In this document: one piece after another, positions 24,716 to 38,200 of the stretch
Layout of the letters: each line of letters opens with the position of its first letter
Numbering within the stretch: position 1 is the stretch's first letter
Assembly: GCA_029224185.1 (NCBI GenBank)
Contig: JANZKI010000041.1
Coordinates: 822,972-886,971, forward strand
Reading direction: 5' to 3'
DNA length: 64,000 bases
DNA from: Karalla daura
Taxonomy: Eukaryota; Chordata; Actinopteri; Chaetodontiformes; Leiognathidae
Notes under the pieces: generated by a model
The model's database searches: none
Seen by the model: the letters and a program-made list of their open reading frames with translations, nothing else
What the model was told of the DNA's origin: nothing
Position numbers and translations under genes: made by a program

Positions 24716-27454
24716 GGAAAAGCGCTTTGAAAAAGTTTGTTGATACGTGCACCATTGGCCCACACGCAGTGCAGCAACAGGCCTGAAAAGTGTTTAGAAC
24801 GCTTAGTTGAGCCCGTTTACAGCCCCCTGCATAGCAGACTGCGGGGAAAAGCGCTTTGAAAAAGTTTGTTGATACGTGCACCATTGGCCCATACGTAGTG
24901 CAGCAACAGGCCTGAAAAGTGTTTAGAACGCTTAGTTGAGCCTGTTTACAGCCCCCTGCATGGGAGACTGCGGGGAAAAGCGCTTTGAAAAAGTTTGTTG
25001 ATATGTGCACCATTGGCCCACACGCAGTGCAGCAACAGGCCTGAAAAGTGTTTAGAACGCTTAGTTGAGCCTGTTTACAGGCCCCTGCATGGGAGACTGC
25101 GGGGAAAAGCGCTTTGATAAAGTTTGTTGATACGTGCACCATTGGCCCACACGCAGTGCAGCAACAGGCCTGAAAAGTGTTTAGAACGCTTAGTTGAGCC
25201 TGTTTACAGCCCCCTGCATGGGAGACTGCGAGGAAAAGCGCTTTGAAAAAGTTTGTTGATACGTGCACCATTGGCCCATACGTAGTGCAGCAACAGGCCT
25301 GAAAAGTGTTTAGAACGCTTAGTTGAGCCTGTTTACAGCCCCCTGCATGGGAGACTGCGGGGAAAAGCGCTTTGAAAAAGTTTGCTGATTCGTGCACCAT
25401 TGGCCCACACGCAGTGCAGCAACAGGCCTGAAAAGTGTTTAGAACGCTTAGTTGAGCCTGTTTACAGCCCCCTGCATAGGAGACTGCGGGGAAAAGCGCT
25501 TTGAAAAAGTATGTTGATACGTGCACCATTGGCCCATACGTAGTGCAGCAACAGGCCTGAAAAGTGTTTAGAACGCTTAGTTGAGCCTGTTTACAGCCCC
25601 CTGCATGGGAGACTGCGGGGAAAAGCGCTTTGAAAAAGTTTGTTGATACGTGCACCATTGGCCCACACGCAGTGCAGCAACAGGCCTGAAAAGTGTTTAG
25701 AACGCTTAGTTGAGCCCGTTTACAGCCCCCTGCATAGCAGACTGCGGGGAAAAGCGCTTTGAAAAAGTTTGTTGATATGTGCACCATTGGCCCACACGCA
25801 GTGCAGCAACAGGCCTGAAAAGTGTTTAGAACGCTTAGTTGAGCCTGTTTACAGGCCCCTGCATGGGAGACTGCGGGGAAAAGCGCTTTGATAAAGTTTG
25901 TTGATACGTGCACCATTGGCCCACACGCAGTGCAGCAACAGGCCTGAAAAGTGTTTAGAACGCTTAGTTGAGCCTGTTTACAGCCCCCTGCATAGGAGAC
26001 TGCGGAGAAAAGCGCTTTGAAAAAGTTTGTTGATACGTGCACCATTGGCCCACACGCAGTGCAGCAACAGGCCTGAAAAGTGTTTAGAACGCTTAGTTGA
26101 GCCCGTTTACAGCCCCCTGCATAGCAGACTGCGGGGAAAAGCGCTTTGAAAAAGTTTGTTGATACGTGCACCATTGGCCCATACGTAGTGCAGCAACAGG
26201 CCTGAAAAGTGTTTAGAACGCTTAGTTGAGCCTGTTTACAGCCCCCTGCATGGGAGACTGCGGGGAAAAGCGCTTTGAAAAAGTTTGTTGATATGTGCAC
26301 CATTGGCCCACACGCAGTGCAGCAACAGGCCTGAAAAGTGTTTAGAACGCTTAGTTGAGCCTGTTTACAGGCCCCTGCATGGGAGACTGCGGGGAAAAGC
26401 GCTTTGATAAAGTTTGTTGATACGTGCACCATTGGCCCACACGCAGTGCAGCAACAGGCCTGAAAAGTGTTTAGAACGCTTAGTTGAGCCTGTTTACAGC
26501 CCCCTGCATGGGAGACTGCGAGGAAAAGCGCTTTGAAAAAGTTTGTTGATACGTGCACCATTGGCCCATACGTAGTGCAGCAACAGGCCTGAAAAGTGTT
26601 TAGAACGCTTAGTTGAGCCTGTTTACAGCCCCCTGCATGGGAGACTGCGGGGAAAAGCGCTTTGAAAAAGTTTGCTGATTCGTGCACCATTGGCCCACAC
26701 GCAGTGCAGCAACAGGCCTGAAAAGTGTTTAGAACGCTTAGTTGAGCCTGTTTACAGCCCCCTGCATAGGAGACTGCGGGGAAAAGCGCTTTGAAAAAGT
26801 ATGTTGATACGTGCACCATTGGCCCATACGTAGTGCAGCAACAGGCCTGAAAAGTGTTTAGAACGCTTAGTTGAGCCTGTTTACAGCCCCCTGCATGGGA
26901 GACTGCGGGGAAAAGCGCTTTGAAAAAGTTTGTTGATACGTGCACCATTGGCCCACACGCAGTGCAGCAACAGGCCTGAAAAGTGTTTAGAACGCTTAGT
27001 TGAGCCCGTTTACAGCCCCCTGCATAGCAGACTGCGGGGAAAAGCGCTTTGAAAAAGTTTGTTGATATGTGCACCATTGGCCCACACGCAGTGCAGCAAC
27101 AGGCCTGAAAAGTGTTTAGAACGCTTAGTTGAGCCTGTTTACAGGCCCCTGCATGGGAGACTGCGGGGAAAAGCGCTTTGATAAAGTTTGTTGATACGTG
27201 CACCATTGGCCCACACGCAGTGCAGCAACAGGCCTGAAAAGTGTTTAGAACGCTTAGTTGAGCCTGTTTACAGCCCCCTGCATAGGAGACTGCGGAGAAA
27301 AGCGCTTTGAAAAAGTTTGTTGATACGTGCACCATTGGCCCACACGCAGTGCAGCAACAGGCCTGAAAAGTGTTTAGAACGCTTAGTTGAGCCCGTTTAC
27401 AGCCCCCTGCATAGCAGACTGCGGGGAAAAGCGCTTTGAAAAAGTTTGTTGATA
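24716..27454. repeat. Tandem duplication of 10 monomers (period 1,290 bp) in H5
   Basis: Sequence from about 24716 matches sequence 1,290 bases further on, up to about 26164 against 27454. On the left the match stops at GCGGGG against GCGGAG (about 24714 and 26004), and on the right at GATACG against GATATG (about 27455). A rare monomer combining CATGGG with GCGAGG occurs only in these two copies (about 25218 and 26508). Confidence 0.85.
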
Positions 27455-29546
27455 TGTGCACCATTGGCCCACACGCAGTGCAGCAACAGGCCTGAAAAGT
27501 GTTTAGAACGCTTAGTTGAGCCTGTTTACAGGCCCCTGCATGGGAGACTGCGGGGAAAAGCGCTTTGATAAAGTTTGTTGATACGTGCACCATTGGCCCA
27601 CACGCAGTGCAGCAACAGGCCTGAAAAGTGTTTAGAACGCTTAGTTGAGCCTGTTTACAGCCCCCTGCATAGGAGACTGCGGGGAAAAGCGCTTTGAAAA
27701 AGTTTGTTGATACGTGCACCATTGGCCCACACGCAGTGCAGCAACAGGCCTGAAAAGTGTTTAGAACGCTTAGTTGAGCCCGTTTACAGCCCCCTGCATA
27801 GCAGACTGCGGGGAAAAGCGCTTTGAAAAAGTTTGTTGATATGTGCACCATTGGCCCACACGCAGTGCAGCAACAGGCCTGAAAAGTGTTTAGAACGCTT
27901 AGTTGAGCCTGTTTACAGCCCCCTGCATAGGAGACTGCGGGGAAAAGCGCTTTGAAAAAGTATGTTGATACGTGCACCATTGGCCCATACGTAGTGCAGC
28001 AACAGGCCTGAAAAGTGTTTAGAACGCTTAGTTGAGCCTGTTTACAGCCCCCTGCATGGGAGACTGCGGGGAAAAGCGCTTTGAAAAAGTTTGTTGATAT
28101 GTGCACCATTGGCCAACACGCAGTGCAGCAACAGGCCTGAAAAGTGTTTAGAACGCTTAGTTGAGCCTGTTTACAGCCCCCTGCATAGGAGACTGCGGGG
28201 AAAAACGCTTTGAAAAAGTATGTTGATACGTGCACCATTGGCCCATACGTAGTGCAGCAACAGGCCTGAAAAGTGTTTAGAACGCTTAGTTGAGCCTGTT
28301 TACAGCCCCCTGCATGGGAGACTGCGGGGAAAAGCGCTTTGAAAAAGTTTGTTGATACGTGCACCATTGGCCCACACGCAGTGCAGCAACAGGCCTGAAA
28401 AGTGTTTAGAACGCTTAGTTGAGCCTGTTTACAGCCCCCTGCATGGGAGACTGCGGGGAAAAGCGCTTTGATAAAGTTTGTTGATACGTGCACCATTGGC
28501 CCATACGCAGTGCAGCAACAGGCCTGAAAAGTGTTTAGAACGCTTAGTTGAGCCCGTTTACAGCCCCCTGCATAGCAGACTGCGGGGAAAAGCGCTTTGA
28601 AAAAGTTTGTTGATATGTGCACCATTGGCCCACACGCAGTGCAGTAACAGGCCTGAAAAGTGTTTAGAACGCTTAGTTGAGCCTGTTTACAGCCCCCTGC
28701 ATAGGAGACTGCGGGGAAAAGCGCTTTGAAAAAGTTTGTTGATACGTGCACCATTGGCCCACACGCAGTGCAGCAACAGGCCTGAAAAGTGTTTAGAACG
28801 CTTAGTTGAGCCCGTTTACAGCCCCCTGCATAGCAGACTGCGGGGAAAAGCGCTTTGAAAAAGTTTGTTGATATGTGCACCATTGGCCCACACGCAGTGC
28901 AGCAACAGGCCTGAAAAGTGTTTAGAACGCTTAGTTGAGCCTGTTTACAGCCCCCTGCATAGGAGACTGCGGGGAAAAGCGCTTTGATAAAGTTTGTTGA
29001 TAAGTGCACCATTGGCCCACACGTAGTGCAGTAACAGGCCTGAAAAGTGTTTAGAACGCTTAGTTGAGCCTGTTTACAGCCCCCTGCATGGGAGACTGCG
29101 GGGAAAAGCGCTTTGAAAAAGTTTGCTGATTGGTGCACCATTGGCCCACACGCAGTGCAGCAACAGGCCTGAAAAGTGTTTAGAACGCTTAGTTGAGCCT
29201 GTTTACAGCCCCCTGCATAGGAGACTGCGGGGAAAAGCGCTTTGATAAAGTTTGTTGAAACGTGCACCATTGGCCCATACGTAGTGCAGTAACAGGCCTG
29301 AAAAGTGTTTAGAACGCTTAGTTGAGCCTGTTTACAGCCCCCTGCATAGGAGACTGCGGGGAAAAGCGCTTTGAAAAAGTTTGTTGATACGTGCACCATT
29401 GGCCCACACGCAGTGCAGCAACAGGCCTGAAAAGTGTTTAGAACGCTTAGTTGAGCCTGTTTACAGCCCCCTGCATAGTAGAATGCAGGGAAAAGTGCTT
29501 TGAAAAAGTTTGTTGATACGTGCACCATTGGCCCATACACAGTGCA

Positions 29547-29672
29547 GCAACAGGCTTGAAAAGTGTTTAGAACGCTTCGTTGAGCCTTACAGCCCCCTGC
29601 ATGGGAGACTGCGGGGAAAAGCGCTTTGAAAAAGTTTGTTGATACGTGCACCATTGGCCCATACGCAGTGCA
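29547..29672. repeat. 126-bp monomer (3-base deletion), end of H5
   Basis: GCCTTACAG at about 29584-29592, with C10T and A32C as in the left-flank copy at 4774. Only one unit separates it from the boundary monomer at 29802. Confidence 0.95.
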
Positions 29673-30833
29673 GCAACAGGCCTGAAAAGTGTTTAGAACG
29701 CTTTGTTGAGCCTGTTTACAGCCCCCTGCATGGGAGACTGCGGGGAAAAGCGCTTTGATAAAGTTTGTTGATAAGTGCACCATTGGCCCACACGCAGTGC
29801 AGCAACAGGCCTGAAAAGTGTTTAGAACGCTTAGTTGAGCCTTTTTACAGCCCCCTGCATGGGAGACTGCGGGGAAAAGCGCTTTGAAAAAGTTTGTTTA
29901 TATGTGCACCATTGGCCCACACGCAGTGCAGCAACAGGCCTGAAAAGTGTTTAGAACGCTTAGTTGAGCCTGTTTACAGGCCCCTGCATGGGAGACTGCG
30001 GGGAAAAGCGCTTTGATAAAGTTTGTTGATACGTGCACCATTGGCCCACACGCAGTGCAGCAACAGGCCTGAAAAGTGTTTAGAACGCTTAGTTGAGCCT
30101 GTTTACAGCCCCCTGCATAGGAGACTGCGAGGAAAAGCGCTTTGAAAAAGTTTGTTGATACGTGCACCATTGGCCCATACGTAGTGCAGCAACAGGCCTG
30201 AAAAGTGTTTAGAACGCTTAGTTGAGCCTGTTTACAGCCCCCTGCATGGGAGACTGCGGGGAAAAGCGCTTTGAAAAAGTTTGCTGATTCGTGCACCATT
30301 GGCCCACACGCAGTGCAGCAACAGGCCTGAAAAGTGTTTAGAACGCTTAGTTGAGCCTGTTTACAGCCCCCTGCATAGGAGACTGCGGGGAAAAGCGCTT
30401 TGAAAAAGTATGTTGATACGTGCACCATTGGCCCATACGTAGTGCAGCAACAGGCCTGAAAAGTGTTTAGAACGCTTAGTTGAGCCTGTTTACAGCCCCC
30501 TGCATGGGAGACTGCGGGGAAAAGCGCTTTGAAAAAGTTTGTTGATACGTGCACCATTGGCCCACACGCAGTGCAGCAACAGGCCTGAAAAGTGTTTAGA
30601 ACGCTTAGTTGAGCCCGTTTACAGCCCCCTGCATAGCAGACTGCGGGGAAAAGCGCTTTGAAAAAGTTTGTTGATACGTGCACCATTGGCCCATACGTAG
30701 TGCAGCAACAGGCCTGAAAAGTGTTTAGAACGCTTAGTTGAGCCTGTTTACAGCCCCCTGCATGGGAGACTGCGGGGAAAAGCGCTTTGAAAAAGTTTGT
30801 TGATACGTGCACCATTGGCCCACACGCAGTGCA

Positions 30834-30962
30834 GCAACAGGCCTGAAAAGTGTTTAGAACGCTTAGTTGAGCCTGTTTACAGCCCCCTGCATGGGAGACT
30901 GCGGGGAAAAGCGCTTTGATAAAGTTTGTTCATACGTGCACCATTGGCCCATACGTAGTGCA
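30834..30962. repeat. Monomer with G98C, an alternative change at the boundary-marker site
   Basis: Reads GTTCATACG instead of GTTGATACG. The changed base is the same position 98 that is T in every HOR boundary monomer. On the minus strand this makes TGA, whereas the boundary monomers make TAA. It also has CAACAACAGG where other units have CAGCAACAGG at the junction to the next unit. It occurs once and has not been amplified. Confidence 0.9.
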
Positions 30963-33900
30963 ACAACAGGCCTGAAAAGTGTTTAGAACGCTTAGTTGAG
31001 CCTGTTTACAGCCCCCTGCATGGGAGACTGCGGGGAAAAGCGCTTTGAAAAAGTTTGTTGATACGTGCACCATTGGCCCACACGCAGTGCAGCAACAGGC
31101 CTGAAAAGTGTTTAGAACGCTTAGTTGAGCCCGTTTACAGCCCCCTGCATAGCAGACTGCGGGGAAAAGCGCTTTGAAAAAGTTTGTTGATATGTGCACC
31201 ATTGGCCCACACGCAGTGCAGCAACAGGCCTGAAAAGTGTTTAGAACGCTTAGTTGAGCCTGTTTACAGGCCCCTGCATGGGAGACTGCGGGGAAAAGCG
31301 CTTTGATAAAGTTTGTTGATACGTGCACCATTGGCCCACACGCAGTGCAGCAACAGGCCTGAAAAGTGTTTAGAACGCTTAGTTGAGCCTGTTTACAGCC
31401 CCCTGCATAGGAGACTGCGGAGAAAAGCGCTTTGAAAAAGTTTGTTGATACGTGCACCATTGGCCCACACGCAGTGCAGCAACAGGCCTGAAAAGTGTTT
31501 AGAACGCTTAGTTGAGCCCGTTTACAGCCCCCTGCATAGCAGACTGCGGGGAAAAGCGCTTTGAAAAAGTTTGTTGATATGTGCACCATTGGCCCACACG
31601 CAGTGCAGCAACAGGCCTGAAAAGTGTTTAGAACGCTTAGTTGAGCCTGTTTACAGGCCCCTGCATGGGAGACTGCGGGGAAAAGCGCTTTGATAAAGTT
31701 TGTTGATACGTGCACCATTGGTCCACACGCAGTGCAGCAACAGGCCTGAAAAGTGTTTAGAACGCTTAGTTGAGCCTGTTTACAGCCCCCTGCATAGGAG
31801 ACTGCGGGGAAAAGCGCTTTGAAAAAGTTTGTTGATACGTGCACCATTGGCCCACACGCAGTGCAGCAACAGGCCTGAAAAGTGTTTAGAACGCTTAGTT
31901 GAGCCCGTTTACAGCCCCCTGCATAGCAGACTGCGGGGAAAAGCGCTTTGAAAAAGTTTGTTGATATGTGCACCATTGGCCAACACGCAGTGCAGCAACA
32001 GGCCTGAAAAGTGTTTAGAACGCTTAGTTGAGCCTGTTTACAGCCCCCTGCATAGGAGACTGCGGGGAAAAACGCTTTGAAAAAGTATGTTGATACGTGC
32101 ACCATTGGCCCATACGTAGTGCAGCAACAGGCCTGAAAAGTGTTTAGAACGCTTAGTTGAGCCTGTTTACAGCCCCCTGCATGGGAGACTGCGGGGAAAA
32201 GCGCTTTGAAAAAGTTTGTTGATACGTGCACCATTGGCCCACACGCAGTGCAGCAACAGGCCTGAAAAGTGTTTAGAACGCTTAGTTGAGCCTGTTTACA
32301 GCCCCCTGCATGGGAGACTGCGGGGAAAAGCGCTTTGATAAAGTTTGTTGATACGTGCACCATTGGCCCATACGCAGTGCAGCAACAGGCCTGAAAAGTG
32401 TTTAGAACGCTTAGTTGAGCCCGTTTACAGCCCCCTGCATAGCAGACTGCGGGGAAAAGCGCTTTGAAAAAGTTTGTTGATATGTGCACCATTGGCCCAC
32501 ACGCAGTGCAGTAACAGGCCTGAAAAGTGTTTAGAACGCTTAGTTGAGCCTGTTTACAGCCCCCTGCATAGGAGACTGCGGGGAAAAGCGCTTTGAAAAA
32601 GTTTGTTGATACGTGCACCATTGGCCCACACGCAGTGCAGCAACAGGCCTGAAAAGTGTTTAGAACGCTTAGTTGAGCCCGTTTACAGCCCCCTGCATAG
32701 CAGACTGCGGGGAAAAGCGCTTTGAAAAAGTTTGTTGATATGTGCACCATTGGCCCACACGCAGTGCAGCAACAGGCCTGAAAAGTGTTTAGAACGCTTA
32801 GTTGAGCCTGTTTACAGCCCCCTGCATAGGAGACTGCGGGGAAAAGCGCTTTGATAAAGTTTGTTGATAAGTGCACCATTGGCCCATACGTAGTGCAGCA
32901 ACAGGCCTGAAAAGTGTTTAGAACGCTTAGTTGAGCCCGTTTACAGCCCCCTGCATAGCAGACTGCGGGGAAAAGCGCTTTGAAAAAGTTTGTTGATATG
33001 TGCACCATTGGCCAACACGCAGTGCAGCAACAGGCCTGAAAAGTGTTTAGAACGCTTAGTTGAGCCTGTTTACAGCCCCCTGCATAGGAGACTGCGGGGA
33101 AAAACGCTTTGAAAAAGTATGTTGATACGTGCACCATTGGCCCATACGTAGTGCAGCAACAGGCCTGAAAAGTGTTTAGAACGCTTAGTTGAGCCTGTTT
33201 ACAGCCCCCTGCATGGGAGACTGCGGGGAAAAGCGCTTTGAAAAAGTTTGTTGATACGTGCACCATTGGCCCACACGCAGTGCAGCAACAGGCCTGAAAA
33301 GTGTTTAGAACGCTTAGTTGAGCCTGTTTACAGCCCCCTGCATGGGAGACTGCGGGGAAAAGCGCTTTGAAAAAGTTTGTTGATATGTGCACCATTGGCC
33401 AACACGCAGTGCAGCAACAGGCCTGAAAAGTGTTTAGAACGCTTAGTTGAGCCTGTTTACAGGCCCCTGCATGGGAGACTGCGGGGAAAAGCGCTTTGAT
33501 AAAGTTTGTTGATACGTGCACCATTGGCCCACACGCAGTGCAGCAACAGGCCTGAAAAGTGTTTAGAACGCTTAGTTGAGCCTGTTTACAGCCCCCTGCA
33601 TGGGAGACTGCGGGGAAAAGCGCTTTGATAAAGTTTGTTGATACGTGCACCATTGGCCCATACGCAGTGCAGCAACAGGCCTGAAAAGTGTTTAGAACGC
33701 TTAGTTGAGCCCGTTTACAGCCCCCTGCATAGCAGACTGCGGGGAAAAGCGCTTTGAAAAAGTTTGTTGATATGTGCACCATTGGCCCACACGCAGTGCA
33801 GTAACAGGCCTGAAAAGTGTTTAGAACGCTTAGTTGAGCCTGTTTACAGCCCCCTGCATAGGAGACTGCGGGGAAAAGCGCTTTGAAAAAGTTTGTTGAT

Positions 33901-34703
33901 ACGTGCACCATTGGCCCACACGCAGTGCAGCAACAGGCCTGAAAAGTGTTTAGAACGCTTAGTTGAGCCCGTTTACAGCCCCCTGCATAGCAGACTGCGG
34001 GGAAAAGCGCTTTGAAAAAGTTTGTTGATATGTGCACCATTGGCCCACACGCAGTGCAGCAACAGGCCTGAAAAGTGTTTAGAACGCTTAGTTGAGCCTG
34101 TTTACAGCCCCCTGCATAGGAGACTGCGGGGAAAAGCGCTTTGATAAAGTTTGTTGATAAGTGCACCATTGGCCCACACGTAGTGCAGTAACAGGCCTGA
34201 AAAGTGTTTAGAACGCTTAGTTGAGCCTGTTTACAGCCCCCTGCATGGGAGACTGCGGGGAAAAGCGCTTTGAAAAAGTTTGCTGATTGGTGCACCATTG
34301 GCCCACACGCAGTGCAGCAACAGGCCTGAAAAGTGTTTAGAACGCTTAGTTGAGCCTGTTTACAGCCCCCTGCATAGGAGACTGCGGGGAAAAGCGCTTT
34401 GATAAAGTTTGTTGAAACGTGCACCATTGGCCCATACGTAGTGCAGTAACAGGCCTGAAAAGTGTTTAGAACGCTTAGTTGAGCCTGTTTACAGCCCCCT
34501 GCATAGGAGACTGCGGGGAAAAGCGCTTTGAAAAAGTTTGTTGATACGTGCACCATTGGCCCACACGCAGTGCAGCAACAGGCCTGAAAAGTGTTTAGAA
34601 CGCTTAGTTGAGCCTGTTTACAGCCCCCTGCATAGTAGAATGCAGGGAAAAGTGCTTTGAAAAAGTTTGTTGATACGTGCACCATTGGCCCATACACAGT
34701 GCA

Positions 34704-34829
34704 GCAACAGGCTTGAAAAGTGTTTAGAACGCTTCGTTGAGCCTTACAGCCCCCTGCATGGGAGACTGCGGGGAAAAGCGCTTTGAAAAAGTTTGTTGAT
34801 ACGTGCACCATTGGCCCATACGCAGTGCA
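34704..34829. repeat. 126-bp monomer (3-base deletion), end of H6
   Basis: GCCTTACAG at about 34741-34749; 5,157 bp after the copy at 29547. Confidence 0.95.
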
Positions 34830-35216
34830 GCAACAGGCCTGAAAAGTGTTTAGAACGCTTTGTTGAGCCTGTTTACAGCCCCCTGCATGGGAGACTGCGG
34901 GGAAAAGCGCTTTGATAAAGTTTGTTGATAAGTGCACCATTGGCCCACACGCAGTGCAGCAACAGGCCTGAAAAGTGTTTAGAACGCTTAGTTGAGCCTG
35001 TTTACAGCCCCCTGCATGGGAGACTGCGGGGAAAAGCGCTTTGAAAAAGTTTGTTTATATGTGCACCATTGGCCCACACGCAGTGCAGCAACAGGCCTGA
35101 AAAGTGTTTAGAACGCTTAGTTGAGCCTGTTTACAGGCCCCTGCATGGGAGACTGCGGGGAAAAGCGCTTTGATAAAGTTTGTTGATACGTGCACCATTG
35201 GCCCACACGCAGTGCA

Positions 35217-38200
35217 GCAACAGGCCTGAAAAGTGTTTAGAACGCTTAGTTGAGCCTGTTTACAGCCCCCTGCATAGGAGACTGCGAGGAAAAGCGCTTT
35301 GAAAAAGTTTGTTGATACGTGCACCATTGGCCCATACGTAGTGCAGCAACAGGCCTGAAAAGTGTTTAGAACGCTTAGTTGAGCCTGTTTACAGCCCCCT
35401 GCATGGGAGACTGCGGGGAAAAGCGCTTTGAAAAAGTTTGCTGATTCGTGCACCATTGGCCCACACGCAGTGCAGCAACAGGCCTGAAAAGTGTTTAGAA
35501 CGCTTAGTTGAGCCTGTTTACAGCCCCCTGCATAGGAGACTGCGGGGAAAAGCGCTTTGAAAAAGTATGTTGATACGTGCACCATTGGCCCATACGTAGT
35601 GCAGCAACAGGCCTGAAAAGTGTTTAGAACGCTTAGTTGAGCCTGTTTACAGCCCCCTGCATGGGAGACTGCGGGGAAAAGCGCTTTGAAAAAGTTTGTT
35701 GATACGTGCACCATTGGCCCACACGCAGTGCAGCAACAGGCCTGAAAAGTGTTTAGAACGCTTAGTTGAGCCCGTTTACAGCCCCCTGCATAGCAGACTG
35801 CGGGGAAAAGCGCTTTGAAAAAGTTTGTTGATACGTGCACCATTGGCCCACACGCAGTGCAGCAACAGGCCTGAAAAGTGTTTAGAACGCTTAGTTGAGC
35901 CCGTTTACAGCCCCCTGCATAGCAGACTGCGGGGAAAAGCGCTTTGAAAAAGTTTGTTGATATGTGCACCATTGGCCCACACGCAGTGCAGCAACAGGCC
36001 TGAAAAGTGTTTAGAACGCTTAGTTGAGCCTGTTTACAGGCCCCTGCATGGGAGACTGCGGGGAAAAGCGCTTTGATAAAGTTTGTTGATACGTGCACCA
36101 TTGGCCCACACGCAGTGCAGCAACAGGCCTGAAAAGTGTTTAGAACGCTTAGTTGAGCCTGTTTACAGCCCCCTGCATAGGAGACTGCGGGGAAAAGCGC
36201 TTTGAAAAAGTTTGTTGATACGTGCACCATTGGCCCACACGCAGTGCAGCAACAGGCCTGAAAAGTGTTTAGAACGCTTAGTTGAGCCCGTTTACAGCCC
36301 CCTGCATAGCAGACTGCGGGGAAAAGCGCTTTGAAAAAGTTTGTTGATATGTGCACCATTGGCCAACACGCAGTGCAGCAACAGGCCTGAAAAGTGTTTA
36401 GAACGCTTAGTTGAGCCTGTTTACAGCCCCCTGCATAGGAGACTGCGGGGAAAAACGCTTTGAAAAAGTATGTTGATACGTGCACCATTGGCCCATACGT
36501 AGTGCAGCAACAGGCCTGAAAAGTGTTTAGAACGCTTAGTTGAGCCTGTTTACAGCCCCCTGCATGGGAGACTGCGGGGAAAAGCGCTTTGAAAAAGTTT
36601 GTTGATACGTGCACCATTGGCCCACACGCAGTGCAGCAACAGGCCTGAAAAGTGTTTAGAACGCTTAGTTGAGCCTGTTTACAGCCCCCTGCATGGGAGA
36701 CTGCGGGGAAAAGCGCTTTGATAAAGTTTGTTGATACGTGCACCATTGGCCCATACGCAGTGCAGCAACAGGCCTGAAAAGTGTTTAGAACGCTTAGTTG
36801 AGCCCGTTTACAGCCCCCTGCATAGCAGACTGCGGGGAAAAGCGCTTTGAAAAAGTTTGTTGATATGTGCACCATTGGCCCACACGCAGTGCAGTAACAG
36901 GCCTGAAAAGTGTTTAGAACGCTTAGTTGAGCCTGTTTACAGCCCCCTGCATAGGAGACTGCGGGGAAAAGCGCTTTGAAAAAGTTTGTTGATACGTGCA
37001 CCATTGGCCCACACGCAGTGCAGCAACAGGCCTGAAAAGTGTTTAGAACGCTTAGTTGAGCCCGTTTACAGCCCCCTGCATAGCAGACTGCGGGGAAAAG
37101 CGCTTTGAAAAAGTTTGTTGATATGTGCACCATTGGCCCACACGCAGTGCAGCAACAGGCCTGAAAAGTGTTTAGAACGCTTAGTTGAGCCTGTTTACAG
37201 CCCCCTGCATAGGAGACTGCGGGGAAAAGCGCTTTGATAAAGTTTGTTGATAAGTGCACCATTGGCCCATACGTAGTGCAGCAACAGGCCTGAAAAGTGT
37301 TTAGAACGCTTAGTTGAGCCCGTTTACAGCCCCCTGCATAGCAGACTGCGGGGAAAAGCGCTTTGAAAAAGTTTGTTGATATGTGCACCATTGGCCAACA
37401 CGCAGTGCAGCAACAGGCCTGAAAAGTGTTTAGAACGCTTAGTTGAGCCTGTTTACAGCCCCCTGCATAGGAGACTGCGGGGAAAAACGCTTTGAAAAAG
37501 TATGTTGATACGTGCACCATTGGCCCATACGTAGTGCAGCAACAGGCCTGAAAAGTGTTTAGAACGCTTAGTTGAGCCTGTTTACAGCCCCCTGCATGGG
37601 AGACTGCGGGGAAAAGCGCTTTGAAAAAGTTTGTTGATACGTGCACCATTGGCCCACACGCAGTGCAGCAACAGGCCTGAAAAGTGTTTAGAACGCTTAG
37701 TTGAGCCTGTTTACAGCCCCCTGCATGGGAGACTGCGGGGAAAAGCGCTTTGAAAAAGTTTGTTGATATGTGCACCATTGGCCAACACGCAGTGCAGCAA
37801 CAGGCCTGAAAAGTGTTTAGAACGCTTAGTTGAGCCTGTTTACAGCCCCCTGCATAGGAGACTGCGGGGAAAAACGCTTTGAAAAAGTATGTTGATACGT
37901 GCACCATTGGCCCATACGTAGTGCAGCAACAGGCCTGAAAAGTGTTTAGAACGCTTAGTTGAGCCTGTTTACAGCCCCCTGCATGGGAGACTGCGGGGAA
38001 AAGCGCTTTGATAAAGTTTGTTGATACGTGCACCATTGGCCCACACGCAGTGCAGCAACAGGCCTGAAAAGTGTTTAGAACGCTTAGTTGAGCCTGTTTA
38101 CAGCCCCCTGCATAGGAGACTGCGAGGAAAAGCGCTTTGAAAAAGTTTGTTGATACGTGCACCATTGGCCCATACGTAGTGCAGCAACAGGCCTGAAAAG

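Larger units (their letters stand above)
20130..29801. repeat. HOR block H5 (75 monomers, longest; A start, B end)
   Basis: Length is 75 x 129 - 3 = 9,672 bp. The first units, including G70A (CTGCAGGG) near 20327, match H1-H4. At 20904 the order jumps to the unit type found in H1 at 6835, skipping six units. The right end has the family B terminal series: a GATTGG unit near 29122, a GAAACG unit near 29267, a GTAGAATG unit at 29418, the 126-bp unit at 29547, then the CTTTG/GATAAG unit at 29673. A 10-monomer tandem duplication lies inside at about 24716-27454. H5 is thus a junction between families A and B. Confidence 0.87.
29802..34958. repeat. HOR block H6 (40 monomers, family B)
   Basis: Length is 40 x 129 - 3 = 5,157 bp. 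Its boundary monomer has a private G42T (CCTTTTTACAG near 29840). The G70A marker of H1-H5 is absent from its second unit, as in H7-H10. Units with C117A (GGCCAA) lie at about 31978, 33010 and 33397, spaced 8 and 3 monomers apart; the first two are followed by a unit with G78A (AAAAACGC). Contains the only G98C monomer of the window, at 30834. A private change (GGTCCAC) is at 31722. Confidence 0.88.

Noticed and set aside
20226..29783. A single protein of about 3,185 residues on the minus strand, with similar long frames across the window
   Set aside because: The frame is open only because the 43-codon monomer lacks a stop in it. Variants are mostly residue-changing, frameshifts and stops are amplified with the HORs, and no recognisable domain or start signal is present.
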